From Alphaproteobacteria bacterium (GTDB taxonomy: Bacteria; Pseudomonadota; Alphaproteobacteria; Micropepsales; Micropepsaceae), in the NCBI GenBank assembly GCA_947474645.1, contig CANJJD010000005.1, positions 58,213 to 122,212 on the forward strand: a stretch of DNA of 64,000 bases, given 5' to 3'. This document shows positions 18,050 through 28,600 of this stretch, in pieces (positions within the stretch are counted from its first letter, which is position 1; every line of letters starts with the position of its first letter). The notes beneath the pieces are model-generated. The model did no database searches, was not told the origin of the DNA, and saw only the letters and a list, made by a program, of their open reading frames with translations. A program made the position numbers and the translations under genes.

Positions 18050-18921
18050 GAATGGCCCCCGAACATGGGATTGAGATCCAGGACGAACACCAGCAGCGCC
18101 AGAACGACACTGGCGGCGAACATCGAATCCATGCGGTCCAGCATCCCGCCATGGCCGGGGATCAGGCCGCCAGAGTCCTTGGTGCCGAAATGGCGCTTGA
18201 CCCAGGACTCGAACAGGTCGCCCAGATGCGCGACCACGCTGAGACCCACGGCGAAGACCAGCCCCGACAGAACGTCAAAGGTGAAAAAGGCGATGTATAG
18301 GGCAAATACCACCGCCGCCGTGACGGTGCCGCCGATGGTGCCGGCCCAGGTCTTGCCGGGCGAAATTCGCGGCGCGATCTTCTTGCCGCCGATCAGCTTG
18401 CCGAACACCAGGGCGCCGGTGTCGGTGGCCCACACGATAAAAAACAGCCCCATCACATACCAGATGCCCTGCCCCTGGGGCGGCAGCACCTTGAGCGCTA
18501 CGAGCGCGACGGATGGCAGGCCGATGTAAAGCACCCCGCCCGCATGCCAGAGCGGATTGTCCTGGCGCTGCCTGGCCACCACGAACGCGGCCGCCGTGCC
18601 GATGGCCAGGAAGATGAACGCCGCCAGCGGTACCTGCAGAACCAGCGCGGCAACCGCACAGGCGATGGTGGCAACAGTGATGATGGTCTGGACATGAATG
18701 GGCTGCTGGTCGGCAACCTGGCGCTGAGCGGGGCTGCGCACCAACCGGTGCCATTCGTGCGCCGCGAACAGGGCCATCACCACGGTGACGATGGCAAACG
18801 GCACCGAAGCCGGAAGCGCCGCCAGCGCGATAGCGATCAATGCCAGAAAGACGCCGAACAGCACGCGCAGGAAGCCTTCGCTGCCGCTGCGGAGAATGTT
18901 GCCGGGATGAGGCTGCGTCAT
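18046..18921 (-). CDS. cdsA: Phosphatidate cytidylyltransferase
   Basis: Makes CDP-diacylglycerol, the precursor of all phospholipids, at the inner membrane. The 291-residue protein has about eight membrane helices and the CdsA signature: DTGALVFGKLIGG, ISPGKTWAGTIGG, and the late KDSGGLIPGHGGMLDRMDS with its metal-binding Asp residues. The start MTQPHPG at 18921 was chosen because it lies two bases after the uppS stop; the longer open frame overlaps uppS heavily. Confidence 0.94.
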   Translation of the reverse strand: MTQPHPGNILRSGSEGFLRVLFGVFLALIAIALAALPASVPFAIVTVVMALFAAHEWHRLVRSPAQRQVADQQPIHVQTIITVATIACAVAALVLQVPLAAFIFLAIGTAAAFVVARQRQDNPLWHAGGVLYIGLPSVALVALKVLPPQGQGIWYVMGLFFIVWATDTGALVFGKLIGGKKIAPRISPGKTWAGTIGGTVTAAVVFALYIAFFTFDVLSGLVFAVGLSVVAHLGDLFESWVKRHFGTKDSGGLIPGHGGMLDRMDSMFAASVVLALLVFVLDLNPMFGGHS

Positions 18922-18923
18922 GC

Positions 18924-19658
<735 letters not shown>

Positions 19659-19663
19659 TCTGG

Positions 19664-20224
19664 TCAGACCTGCATGATTTCCTGCTCCTTGGCATAGAGC
19701 GCGGCATCGATATTCTTGATGTGTTCGTCGGTCAGCTTCTGCAGCTCATCGCCCTTGGTGTGCTGGTCGTCCTGGCTGATCTTGCCGTCCTTCTCCAGCT
19801 TCTTGAGCAGGTCGTTGCCGTCACGGCGTACATTGCGCACGGCCACACGGGCCGCTTCGGCATATTTCGCCGCCAGCTTGGAAAGCTCCTTGCGGCGTTC
19901 CTGGTTCAGCTCCGGCAACGGAATACGCAGAAGCTGGCCGTCCATCTGCGGGTTCAGGCCCAGGCCGGCATCGCGGATCGCCTTGTCCACCGCCTTGGCC
20001 AGGCTCTTGTCCCACACCTGTACGGTGATCATGCGCGCTTCGGGGGTGCCGATGGAGCCCACCTGGCTGATCGGAACGGCATTGCCATAGGCCTCCACCT
20101 TGACCGGATCGAGCAGCGCGGCGCTGGCGCGGCCGGTACGCAGCCCCCCCATTTCGGACTTGAGGGTGCTGATCGCGCCATCCATGCGGCGCGACAGTTC
20201 ATCCTTGTTGTAGGCCTCAGCCAT
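19664..20224 (-). CDS. frr: Ribosome recycling factor
   Basis: Splits post-termination ribosomes together with EF-G. The 186-residue protein is the usual length, with the L-shaped three-helix bundle and the conserved segments [25 protein letters not shown] and [17 protein letters not shown]. It lies 62 bases after pyrH in the universal order rpsB-tsf-pyrH-frr. Confidence 0.96.
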   Translation of the reverse strand: MAEAYNKDELSRRMDGAISTLKSEMGGLRTGRASAALLDPVKVEAYGNAVPISQVGSIGTPEARMITVQVWDKSLAKAVDKAIRDAGLGLNPQMDGQLLRIPLPELNQERRKELSKLAAKYAEAARVAVRNVRRDGNDLLKKLEKDGKISQDDQHTKGDELQKLTDEHIKNIDAALYAKEQEIMQV

Positions 20225-20286
20225 GGCAGTCGCTCCAACCCCCTAAATGCTTATAGGGCAGATTACCCTAAGACCCCGGCCCCGCT

Positions 20287-21009
20287 TCATTTTTCTTCGA
20301 TAATGGTTGCCCGTCCCTCGCCCCGCAGCACCTTGGCCAGGGCGCCGGGCTCAGACAGGGCGAAAACCAGGATCGGGATGCCGTTTTCCCGGGACAGCGA
20401 GATGGCCGCCGCATCCATAACCTGAAGATTCTGGGCTAACACCTGATGATAGCTGAGAGAATCATAGCGCTTCGCCCCCGGCACCTTCTTGGGGTCGGCG
20501 TCATAGACCCCGTCCACCTGGGTGGCCTTGAGCATGGCGTCACAGGACATTTCGGCCGCCCGCAGGGCAGCCGCCGTGTCGGTGGTGAAGAAGGGGTTGC
20601 CGGTCCCGGCCCCAAAGATCACCACCCGGCCCTTTTCCATGTGCCGGATGGCCCGGCGGCGGACATAGGGTTCGCAGACATTGTTCATGGCGATGGCAGA
20701 CTGGACCCGGCTGGTCAGGCCGACCCGCTCCATGCCCGCCTGCAGCGCCAGGGCGTTCATCACCGTGGCCAGCATGCCCATGTAATCGGCGGTGGAGCGG
20801 TCAATGCCCTTGGCCGAACCGGCCAGGCCGCGAAAGATATTACCGCCGCCCACCACCATGCAGATTTCGGTGCCGGATTCGTGCGCTTCCTTCACATCGC
20901 GGGCGATGCGGTCGATCACGTCGATGTTGATGCCGAAGGCGTCGTCGCCCATCAACGCCTCGCCGGAGACCTTGAGCAGGATGCGGCGGTAGTTCGGCGC
21001 GGGGGGCAT
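20287..21009 (-). CDS. pyrH: UMP kinase
   Basis: Phosphorylates UMP to UDP in pyrimidine synthesis. The 240-residue amino-acid-kinase-fold protein shows [13 protein letters not shown] (phosphate-binding Lys), [11 protein letters not shown] (substrate loop) and [16 protein letters not shown] (ATP-binding loop). It follows tsf by 15 bases and belongs to the translation and cell-envelope operon. Confidence 0.97.
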   Translation of the reverse strand: MPPAPNYRRILLKVSGEALMGDDAFGINIDVIDRIARDVKEAHESGTEICMVVGGGNIFRGLAGSAKGIDRSTADYMGMLATVMNALALQAGMERVGLTSRVQSAIAMNNVCEPYVRRRAIRHMEKGRVVIFGAGTGNPFFTTDTAAALRAAEMSCDAMLKATQVDGVYDADPKKVPGAKRYDSLSYHQVLAQNLQVMDAAAISLSRENGIPILVFALSEPGALAKVLRGEGRATIIEEK

Positions 21010-21024
21010 GTATCTCGACCTTGG

Positions 21025-21948
21025 TTAGCGGGTGCCCGCCATCTGGGCGACTTCGTCGGCAAAATCGGAGTCGACCTTCTCGATGCCCTCGCCCACCTTG
21101 AAGCGGACAAAGCCCTCGATCTCGACCGGGGCGCCCAGATCCTTGGACGCCTTCTCGATCAGCTTGGCGATCGGGGTCTCGCCGTCCAGCATGTAGACCT
21201 GCTGCATCAGCACCACTTCTTCGTAGTACTTGCGCATGCGGCCTTCCATCATCTTCTCGACGACGGCTTCGGGCTTGCCCGACTGCAGCGCGATGTCCTT
21301 CTGGACATTGTATTCGCGTTCGATCACGGCCTTGTCGAGATGCTCGCGGGTCAGCGCCAGCGGGGCGGCGGCGGCGACATGCATGGCAAGCTGCTTGGCC
21401 AGGGCCGACAGCTTGTCCTTGTCGGCAGTGGACTTCAGGCCGACCAGCACGCCGATATTGCCCAGCTCGGGCGACGCGGCATTGTGCACATAGGCAGCGA
21501 CCACGCCCGGATTGACCGACAGCGCGGCGGCGCGGCGCACCGACATGTTCTCGCCGATCTTGGCGACCAGTTCGGTCAGGGTCTGCTGCACGGTGGACGA
21601 ACCCATCGGATGGGCCAGCAGCTTCTCCATGTCGCCGCCTTGGCTCAGGGCCAGCTTGGAGGCGTCCTTCACAAAGGTCTTGAACTCGTCATTCTTGGCG
21701 ACGAAGTCGGTTTCGGCATTCACTTCCAGCAGCACGCCGGTATTGGCGTCCACGGCGACACCCACCAGGCCTTCGGCGGCGGCGCGGCCGGCCTTCTTGG
21801 CGGCCTTGGAAATGCCCTTCTTGCGCAGCCAGTCGATGGACGCTTCCATGTCGCCATTGTTTTCGGTCAGGGCGTTCTTGCAGTCCATCATGCCCGCGCC
21901 GGTCTTGTCGCGCAGGTCCTTCACCATGGAAGCGGTGATGTTCGACAT
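21025..21948 (-). CDS. tsf: Elongation factor Ts
   Basis: Nucleotide exchange factor for EF-Tu. The 307-residue protein has the N-terminal UBA-like module and the signature VKDLRDKTGAGMMDCKNAL, then the two core subdomains, including NAETDFVAKNDEF. The start at 21948 (MSNIT) has GGAGA five bases upstream; the ATG twelve bases before it overlaps this site and is less likely. A hairpin separates it from rpsB. Confidence 0.96.
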   Translation of the reverse strand: MSNITASMVKDLRDKTGAGMMDCKNALTENNGDMEASIDWLRKKGISKAAKKAGRAAAEGLVGVAVDANTGVLLEVNAETDFVAKNDEFKTFVKDASKLALSQGGDMEKLLAHPMGSSTVQQTLTELVAKIGENMSVRRAAALSVNPGVVAAYVHNAASPELGNIGVLVGLKSTADKDKLSALAKQLAMHVAAAAPLALTREHLDKAVIEREYNVQKDIALQSGKPEAVVEKMMEGRMRKYYEEVVLMQQVYMLDGETPIAKLIEKASKDLGAPVEIEGFVRFKVGEGIEKVDSDFADEVAQMAGTR

Positions 21949-21964
21949 TGCAGTCTCCATTCAG

Positions 21965-21994
21965 GCCCGCGACGCCTTTGGGGCGTACGCGGGC
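21965..21994 (-). other. Hairpin in the rpsB-tsf intergenic region
   Basis: GCCCGCG-A-CGCC and GGCG-TA-CGCGGGC pair around a five-base loop, giving a strong stem of about eleven base pairs with a small internal mismatch. It lies between rpsB and tsf and has no T-run, so it may attenuate or protect the tsf-distal message rather than end it. A comparable hairpin is known between these genes in Escherichia coli. Confidence 0.5.
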
Positions 21995-22010
21995 GTAAAG
22001 CGTATGAAAG

Positions 22011-22790
22011 TTAAGCGGTGGCCGGTTCGGCTTCGACAGCTTGCGGGCCGCTGTCCACGATCTCTTCGGCTTCGCCCAGGTCCACGCCGGCATCGGTCTG
22101 GCCCTGGCCAAGACCGTCAATCACCGCACGGGCCGCCAGGTCGCAATACAGCGCGATGGCGCGGGCGGCGTCGTCATTGCCGGGAATCGGGAAGGCAATG
22201 CCGTCCGGATCGGAGTTGGAATCGAGGATCGCCATGACCGGGATGCCCAGCTTCTTGGCTTCGGCGATGGCGATGGCTTCCTTGTTGGTGTCGATGACGA
22301 ACAATAGGTTCGGCACGCCGCCCATTTCCTTGATGCCGCCCAGGGAGCGTTCCAGCTTGTCCTGCTCACGCAGCAGGCCCAGCAATTCCTTCTTGGTCAG
22401 GCCGGATTCGCCGGCGCTGGTCAGGGTCTCTTCGATGGTGCGCAGGCGCTTGATCGAATGGCTGATGGTCTGCCAGTTGGTCAGCGTGCCGCCCAGCCAG
22501 CGATGGTTGACGTAATACTGGGCGCAGCGCTTGGCGGCCGCGGCGATCGGCTCGGACGCCTGGCGCTTGGTGCCGACAAACAGGATGCGGCCGCCGCCGG
22601 CGGCGGTCTCGCGCAAGGTGACCAGCGCGCGGTGCAACAGCGGCACCGACTGGGTCAGGTCGAGAATGTGGATGTCGTTGCGCTGCCCATAGATGAAGGG
22701 GGCCATCTTCGGATTCCAGCGCTGCTGGCGGTGACCGAAATGGGCGCCCGACTCGAGCAGTTGGCGCATGGAAAATTCTGGCAAAGCCAT
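22011..22790 (-). CDS. rpsB: 30S ribosomal protein S2 (uS2)
   Basis: A structural protein of the small ribosomal subunit. The 259-residue protein shows the S2 signatures [20 protein letters not shown] near the start and [36 protein letters not shown] in the middle, here split only by normal sequence. A 20-residue acidic/Ala tail follows. AAAGGAG lies nine bases before the ATG. It is the first gene of the long operon and carries a structured leader with its own promoter. Confidence 0.97.
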   Translation of the reverse strand: MALPEFSMRQLLESGAHFGHRQQRWNPKMAPFIYGQRNDIHILDLTQSVPLLHRALVTLRETAAGGGRILFVGTKRQASEPIAAAAKRCAQYYVNHRWLGGTLTNWQTISHSIKRLRTIEETLTSAGESGLTKKELLGLLREQDKLERSLGGIKEMGGVPNLLFVIDTNKEAIAIAEAKKLGIPVMAILDSNSDPDGIAFPIPGNDDAARAIALYCDLAARAVIDGLGQGQTDAGVDLGEAEEIVDSGPQAVEAEPATA

Positions 22791-22899
22791 AAGATCAGTC
22801 TCCTTTACCGGTTAGCCAGATGCGGGGATTACCTCCTGGGAGGCACCGGACGGCGACGGCAGAACACCTGCCGAAAGCCATCCCCGCATGCGAGATGGC
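22791..22899 (-). promoter_or_regulatory. Structured 5' leader of rpsB, possible S2 autoregulatory element
   Basis: The leader is about 105 bases. ATCCCCGCAT at 22880-22889 is perfectly complementary to ATGCGGGGAT at 22820-22829, forming a ten-base long-range stem. Inside it lie a GGCAG/CTGCC hairpin and a CCTCC/GGAGG hairpin. A second, mutually exclusive hairpin pairs GATGGC (22894-22899) with GCCATC (22877-22882), using bases of the long stem. Two exclusive folds just ahead of a ribosomal protein gene suggest a feedback control element; the ligand (S2 itself) is inferred from other bacteria. Confidence 0.6.
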
Positions 22900-22902
22900 G
22901 GG

Positions 22903-22931
22903 CTTATAGGAAGTTAGCCCTTGGCTGGCAA
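22903..22931 (-). promoter_or_regulatory. Promoter of the rpsB operon
   Basis: A near-consensus pair on the minus strand: -35 TTGCCA (22926-22931) and -10 TATAAG (22903-22908) with exactly 17 bases between. Predicted initiation is near 22896. The -35 element overlaps the last codons of the GT87 gene, so the promoter is embedded in its 3' end. Confidence 0.75.
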
Positions 22932-24116
22932 GGGTTTTTGACCACCAACCAGGCCCAAAAACCCCGCCAGAAGCGCCAAAATCACCAAAGGCGTGATCAG
23001 GCCCAGCGGCAGCGCCCGGGGCGGGTTGTAAAGCGGGGCCAACCAGGCGGCCAAAGGCAGGATCAGGGCCAGGGGGCGGGAACTTTCTGGCAGCGTCCGG
23101 ACCGCCCACAGGGCGGCGATGGCGAGCAGGATCAGGTCGTAATTGGAGACATGGGGGCTGGCCAGCAGCGCCGCGCACAGCAGCACCGCCAGCCGGGCGG
23201 GATGCGCGATGCGGGAAGCGCGCCACACCGCGGCGGCGGCGATCAGAATTGCGGCGCCCTGCCCCGCCATGGCCAGCGCCTTAGGGGCGCCGAGTAGAGT
23301 GAGACAGGTGGAGACACTTTCATCCCAGCTATGGCCCCACTCGGTGCCGTTCACCCCCGATACCGCCTGCGGCTGCAGATAGACATTGAACCAGTCCACC
23401 CACAGCGACGGACCGAACAGCGCCACGCTGAGCAGGGTCAGCGCCACGGCGCTGGCCATCATCCCGGCCAGCGCACGTCCCTGCCGCGCCGCCAGCAACG
23501 CCAGCGGCAACAAGACAAAAAATTGCGGCTTGAACATCACCACGCCCAGCAAGGCGCCGGCCAGCAAGGGCCTTGTCGGCAGCAGCGCTATGCCGCCCAC
23601 GATCAGCGCCGCCACCAGCACCGCATTGGATCCCGCCAGCACATTGTTGGCGGCGGCGGGCGCCAGCAGCGCGCCGATCAGGAAGAACAGATACGACTTG
23701 TCCGGCGCCAGTTTGCGCAGTGCCAAAGCCAAAGCCACGAACTGCACCAATTGGCTCAGCAGCAGCGAGACACCAGCCGACAGCTTGGCGAAGGGCAACA
23801 CCAGCAGCAGGTAGACTGGCGGATAGGGAAACAGCGGAAAGGGCAGCGGCTCGGATAGCCAATAGGCAAACTGGCTGTTCGTCGCTTCCGTGATCCAGGC
23901 CTGGTTGTAAATGAGCGAAAGATCGCCGGTGAAGAAAGCGCGGACCGCCGCCTGGAAGATCACCCAGTCCGCGCCCAAGGCGTTAAAGCGCGGGCCGATC
24001 AGCCCGTCATGGCCGCTGCCGGTGGCCGCGACCAGCGCCCAGCCGTAAAGTCCGAACAGCATTGCGATGCCCGCAAGGGGCAAATGCCGTTTGAGGACTG
24101 GTGGCAGCGAATCCAT
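22914..24116 (-). CDS. Glycosyltransferase family 87 (DUF2029) membrane protein
   Basis: A 400-residue polytopic protein with about ten membrane helices. An early periplasmic loop holds DWVIFQAAVRAFFTGDLSLIY, with the acidic residue typical of the GT-C fold, followed by PFPLFPYPPVYLLLVLPF. The family (DUF2029, GT87) contains polyprenyl-phosphate-mannose-dependent mannosyltransferases of actinobacteria; the donor and acceptor here are unknown. The start ATG is 35 bases from the divergent aminotransferase start, so the promoters overlap. A tail-side overlap with the rpsB promoter suggests it is transcribed separately from that operon. Confidence 0.85.
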   Translation of the reverse strand: MDSLPPVLKRHLPLAGIAMLFGLYGWALVAATGSGHDGLIGPRFNALGADWVIFQAAVRAFFTGDLSLIYNQAWITEATNSQFAYWLSEPLPFPLFPYPPVYLLLVLPFAKLSAGVSLLLSQLVQFVALALALRKLAPDKSYLFFLIGALLAPAAANNVLAGSNAVLVAALIVGGIALLPTRPLLAGALLGVVMFKPQFFVLLPLALLAARQGRALAGMMASAVALTLLSVALFGPSLWVDWFNVYLQPQAVSGVNGTEWGHSWDESVSTCLTLLGAPKALAMAGQGAAILIAAAAVWRASRIAHPARLAVLLCAALLASPHVSNYDLILLAIAALWAVRTLPESSRPLALILPLAAWLAPLYNPPRALPLGLITPLVILALLAGFLGLVGGQKPLPAKG

Positions 24117-24150
24117 GGCGCATTATGCGCGCTTTCGGTACACAGCATCC

Positions 24151-25338
24151 ATGACCCGCAAGAGCCCCATCCGCCCAGTCATTGCCGCGCTGGAGCCCAG
24201 CGGCATCACCAAGGTCACCGCGCTCGGGCTGGGAAATCCCGACATATTGCCGCTGTGGTTCGGCGAAACCGACCTGGTCACTCCACCCTTCATTCGCCAG
24301 GCTGCCGTCCAGGCGCTGGAGGCCGGCGGCACCTTCTATACCAATGCGCGCGGCATCCTGCCCCTGCGCGAGGCCATCCGCGATTTCCACAAGCGCACCA
24401 TCGGCGCCGATATTCCGGTGGAGCGCATCACCGTTCCCGGTGCCGCCATGCTGGCGGTGGTGACGGCGCTGCAGATGGTGTGCGAGAGCGGCGACAATGT
24501 GGTGATCGTCTCGCCCATCTGGCCCAACATCTTCCAGGCCGCAAAAGTCGTGGGCGCCGAGCCCAGGCTGGTGCGGCTGGACGAGGACTGGACTGCGGGC
24601 CGCTGGCGCCTCGACCTCGACAAGCTGTTCGACGCCTGTGACGGGCGCACCAAGGCGATGTTCCTGGCCTCCCCCGGCAACCCCACCGGCTGGATGCTGA
24701 CGGCGGACGAGCAAAAGAAGATTCTGGATTTCACCCGGGAACGCGGCATCGCCATCATCGCCGACGAAGTCTATGGCACCCTGGTCTATGACGGCGCCAA
24801 ACATGCGCCGTCCTTCCTCTCCATCGCCGATGATGAAGACGCGGTGTTCGCCATCAACAGCTTCTCCAAGCCCTGGGCGATGACGGGCTGGCGCATCGGT
24901 TGGCTGGTCCATCCCAAAAGCGTGGAAGGCGCCGCCGCCGCCCTGGCCCAGTGCAACAACACCGGCGCGACCCACTTCCTGCAATATGGCGCCCTGGCGG
25001 CGCTGTCGCCCGAAGGCGACGCCTTTCGCGGCACCCTGCTGGAGCGCTGCCGCGCCGGGCGCGACGTGGTGGAAAGCTGGATCAACCGCCAGAACCGGGT
25101 GCGCTGGTTCAAGCCCGATGGGGCCTTTTACGGCTTCCTGCACGTGGACGGGCTGAAGGACAGTCTGGGCTTCTGCCAGGACATGGTGCGCAACGATCAG
25201 GTGGGCGTCTCGCCCGGCTGGGCCTTTAGCCTGGGCGATGCGCGCGACGATTCTTATTTGCGTATCTGCTTCGCGCAGGACACGGCAAAACTGTCCGATG
25301 CCCTGACGCGCCTGGAAGGCGCCATCCGCAAACTATAA
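24151..25338 (+). CDS. Pyridoxal-phosphate-dependent aminotransferase (class I/II)
   Basis: A 395-residue fold-type I aminotransferase. It has the NPTG motif in ASPGNPTGWMLTADE, the pyridoxal-anchoring Asp and Tyr in IIADEVYGTLVYDG, and the Schiff-base Lys in INSFSKPWAMTGWRIGW. The C-terminal Arg that binds the substrate carboxylate is in LRICFAQD. The start at 24151 was chosen because it gives the normal N-terminus; the longer frame overlaps the divergent gene. The substrate cannot be fixed from sequence; aspartate/aromatic-type enzymes are the nearest in appearance. Confidence 0.88.
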   Translation: MTRKSPIRPVIAALEPSGITKVTALGLGNPDILPLWFGETDLVTPPFIRQAAVQALEAGGTFYTNARGILPLREAIRDFHKRTIGADIPVERITVPGAAMLAVVTALQMVCESGDNVVIVSPIWPNIFQAAKVVGAEPRLVRLDEDWTAGRWRLDLDKLFDACDGRTKAMFLASPGNPTGWMLTADEQKKILDFTRERGIAIIADEVYGTLVYDGAKHAPSFLSIADDEDAVFAINSFSKPWAMTGWRIGWLVHPKSVEGAAAALAQCNNTGATHFLQYGALAALSPEGDAFRGTLLERCRAGRDVVESWINRQNRVRWFKPDGAFYGFLHVDGLKDSLGFCQDMVRNDQVGVSPGWAFSLGDARDDSYLRICFAQDTAKLSDALTRLEGAIRKL

Positions 25339-25352
25339 TTCGACGTCGTGAA

Positions 25353-25661
25353 CTAGAGCATAATTGCAATAATATATGCCCAAGTTACACCGACTATAAA
25401 ACTGCAGCTTGCAGCGACTAAACCAAATATCATGACGCCGTCGGAATACCCAGTTGCTGAAGGCGGTTTTGATCTATTGATCTGGTCTACAGCCCAGCCT
25501 AAGCACGCCGCGAAAAATCCAAAAAGGAAAAGTCCGCCGCAAACTTTTATGTCTAACGACACATGCTCCGACATTAGGCCTATGGCCCCAGCAACCCCTG
25601 CGCCGTTGAATGCAACAAGTGCCCGTATTGATTCAGCGCCAAATGGCGTAAGTTTGGCCAT
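25353..25661 (-). CDS. Hypothetical membrane protein, low-GC, downstream of dnaE
   Basis: A 102-residue protein with three likely membrane helices (around GAGVAGAIGLM, KVCGGLFLFGFFAACLGW and VMIFGLVAASCSFIVGVTW) and a basic loop with INRSKPPSATGY. I do not recognise a family. Its codons are markedly more A/T-rich at third positions than those of every neighbour (for example the C-terminal IIAIML region), which suggests recent acquisition. The ATG lies two bases after the dnaE stop, so it can be translated from the dnaE transcript. The Lys/Thr-rich N-terminus shows no signal peptide. Confidence 0.7.
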   Translation of the reverse strand: MAKLTPFGAESIRALVAFNGAGVAGAIGLMSEHVSLDIKVCGGLFLFGFFAACLGWAVDQINRSKPPSATGYSDGVMIFGLVAASCSFIVGVTWAYIIAIML

Positions 25662-25663
25662 GT

Positions 25664-28600
25664 TTAAACAGCCTCCACGCTCATAACACCCGGCAGCGCG
25701 GCAATGCGCGAGCGCAGAGTGGCGTTCACCGCGATGCGTTTCTTCAGCTCGATCTCGACTTCCTCGCCAGCGCCGCCCGGCACCACGATGTTCACCAGCC
25801 CCTTGCCGGCTTGCGACAGTTCGGCGGCCAGCGCGCCCAGCGCCTTGGCATCGGCGAGCTTGATCACCATACCTTCGCCGGCCTGGGCGGCGGCGGCATC
25901 CAGGTCGATGATCGAAGCAGCGCGCAGTTTCAGCTCATCGCCGTCCCACTCCGCGCTGGCCGTGATCAGCAGCGACTTGCCCGCTTCCAGCAGTGGCCGG
26001 CTGGCGGCCAGCACTTCGGGGAACAGCATGATCTCAAACATGCCGGTGGGATCGGAGAAGGACACAAAGGCATAGCTGTGGTCGTTGCGGCCGCGCCGCT
26101 CGGATTTCTTGATCAGGGTGCCGGCGATCTTGGCCTTGAAGCCTCCGCGGCGGCGGTCTTCCAGCAGCGCGGCATAGGTCGAGGCGCCCAGCCGCTTGAG
26201 CGCCGGGCCATAGGCATCCAGCGGATGCCCCGAAAGATAAAAGCCCATGGCGGCGAATTCCTCGCCCAGCCGCTCATGCACCGGCCAGTCCGGCATCGCC
26301 TGCAGGCGCAAGTCTTCCGATGGGCTATTGTCGCCGCCAAACATCGAGACCTGCCCACTTTCGCGCTCGCGCTGGGCAGCCTGCGCCCCGCCCAATATGC
26401 GGTCGGAATTTTCCACCACCTGGCGGCGATTGGGATTGAGGCTGTCAAAGGCGCCGGCCCGCGCCAGATTTTCGAAGGCGCGCTTGTTCACCAGGCGCGG
26501 ATCCACCCTTCGGGCGAAATCCGACAGCGACTTGAACTTGCCGCCGGCGATGCGGGCCTCGACCACATGGTCCATGGCCTGCTTGCCCACGCCCTTCACC
26601 GCCGCCAACGCATAGAAGACGGTGTTGGCCGCCGCGTCGCAGGTGAACACCGCCTCGCTGCGGTTGATGTCGGGCGGGGCGATGGTGACGCCCAGCCGCT
26701 GGGATTCCTGGCGGAAGATATTGAGCCGGTCGGTATTGCCGATATCCAGTGTCATGGAGGCCGCGAGGAATTCGACCGGATAATTCGCCTTCAAGAAAGC
26801 GGTCTGGTAGGCGACCTGGGCATAAGCCGCGGCATGGCCCTTGTTGAAGCCGTAGCCGGCGAATTTTTCCGCCTGTTCGAAGATTGTCTCGGCCACGGAT
26901 TGCGTAATCTTGCGCTCGGCTGCGCCTTTCATGAACTTGGCGCGCTGCGGAATCATTTCTGCCGGGATTTTCTTGCCCATGGCGCGGCGCAGGATGTCGG
27001 CCTCGCCCATGGTGTAGCCGGCCAGTTCGCGGGCGATGCGCATGACATCATCCTGATAGGTCATCACGCCATAGGTTTCCTTGAGGATCGGCTCCAGCAA
27101 GGGATGCAGATATTCCACCTGCTCCTTGCCGTTCTTGCGCGCGATATAGGTGGGGATGGCGTCCATCGGGCCCGGCCGGTACAGCGCCACCAACGCGACA
27201 AGGTCGTTGATGTGGTTCGGCTTCATCTTGCGCAGCAGGTCGCGCATGCCGGCGCCTTCCATCTGGAAGACGCCGACGCTGTCGCCATGGCTGAGCATTT
27301 CAAAAGTGCCGACATCGTCGAAGTCGATGGTCTGGGTGTGCAGCGCGATATCGCGCTTCTTCAAAAGCTCTTCGGCCTTGGCGATCACGGTCAGGGTCTT
27401 CAGGCCCAGAAAGTCGAACTTCACCAGCCCGGCTTTTTCCGCATCCTCATAGTCGAACTGGGTCACCGGCATGTCGGAACGCGGATCGCGATATAGCGGC
27501 AAAATTTCGTCCAGCGGCCGGTCACCGATCACCACGCCGGCCGGATGGGTGGAGGCGTGGCGGTACAGCCCCTCGATCTTCTCGGTGATCTCGAACAGGC
27601 GTTGGGCGATGGGTTCCTGCTCGGCGATCTGTTGCAGCCGCGGCTCGCTGGCCACAGCTTCCTTCAGCGAAATGGATTTACCCGGTGGATTGGGAATCAG
27701 CTTGGCGATGCGATCCACCAGCCCCAGCGGCATCTGCAGAACGCGCCCCGCATCGCGCACCGCGGCGCGCGCCTGTAATGAACCCAAGGCGATGATCTGC
27801 GCCACTCGGTCGGCGCCATATTTGTCGCGCACATAGCGCACGACTTCATCGCGCCGCTCCTGGCAGAAGTCGATGTCGAAGTCCGGCATGGACAGGCGTT
27901 CGGGATTGAGGAAACGCTCGAAGAACAGCTCGAAGCGCAGCGGGTCCAAGTTGGTGATGTCCAGCGCCCAGGCCACCAGCGAGGATGCGCCCGAACCGCG
28001 AACGCCCACCGGAATTCCCTGCCCGCGCGTCCATTTCATGAAGTCGGACACGATCAGGAAGTAGCCGGGAAAGCCCATGCGGTTGATGATGCCCAGCTCA
28101 TAATCCAGCCGCTCATCGTAAACCTTGCGTTCGGCAAAAAGCTTGGCGCCGGTCAACCGCCGCTCCAAGCCCTCGACCGCCTGCGCCTTAAGTTCTTCTT
28201 CCGCCGTGCGCCCCGACTCCGGCACGAACACCGGCAGGATGGGCTTGCGCTTCATGGGCCGGAAGGCGCAACGGCGCGCGATCTCCACCGTGTTCTCGAT
28301 CGCCTCGGGCAGGTCGGCGAACTGGGCCTGCATTTCAGACGCGGTCTTGAAGCGGTGCTCGCGCGTCAACCGGCGGCGGTCGTCCTGGCTGACAAAGGCG
28401 CCATCGGCGATGCACAGCAGCGCATCATGCGCCTCATACATCTTGGCCCGGCCGAAATGCACGTCGTTGGTGGCGACCAGCGGCAGGCCGCGGGCATAGG
28501 CCATGTCCAGCAGATGATCCTCGGCGGCGCGTTCTTCCGCCAGGCCATGACGCTGCAGTTCGACATACAGCCGGCCGGCAAAGGCGCCGGCGAATTTTTC

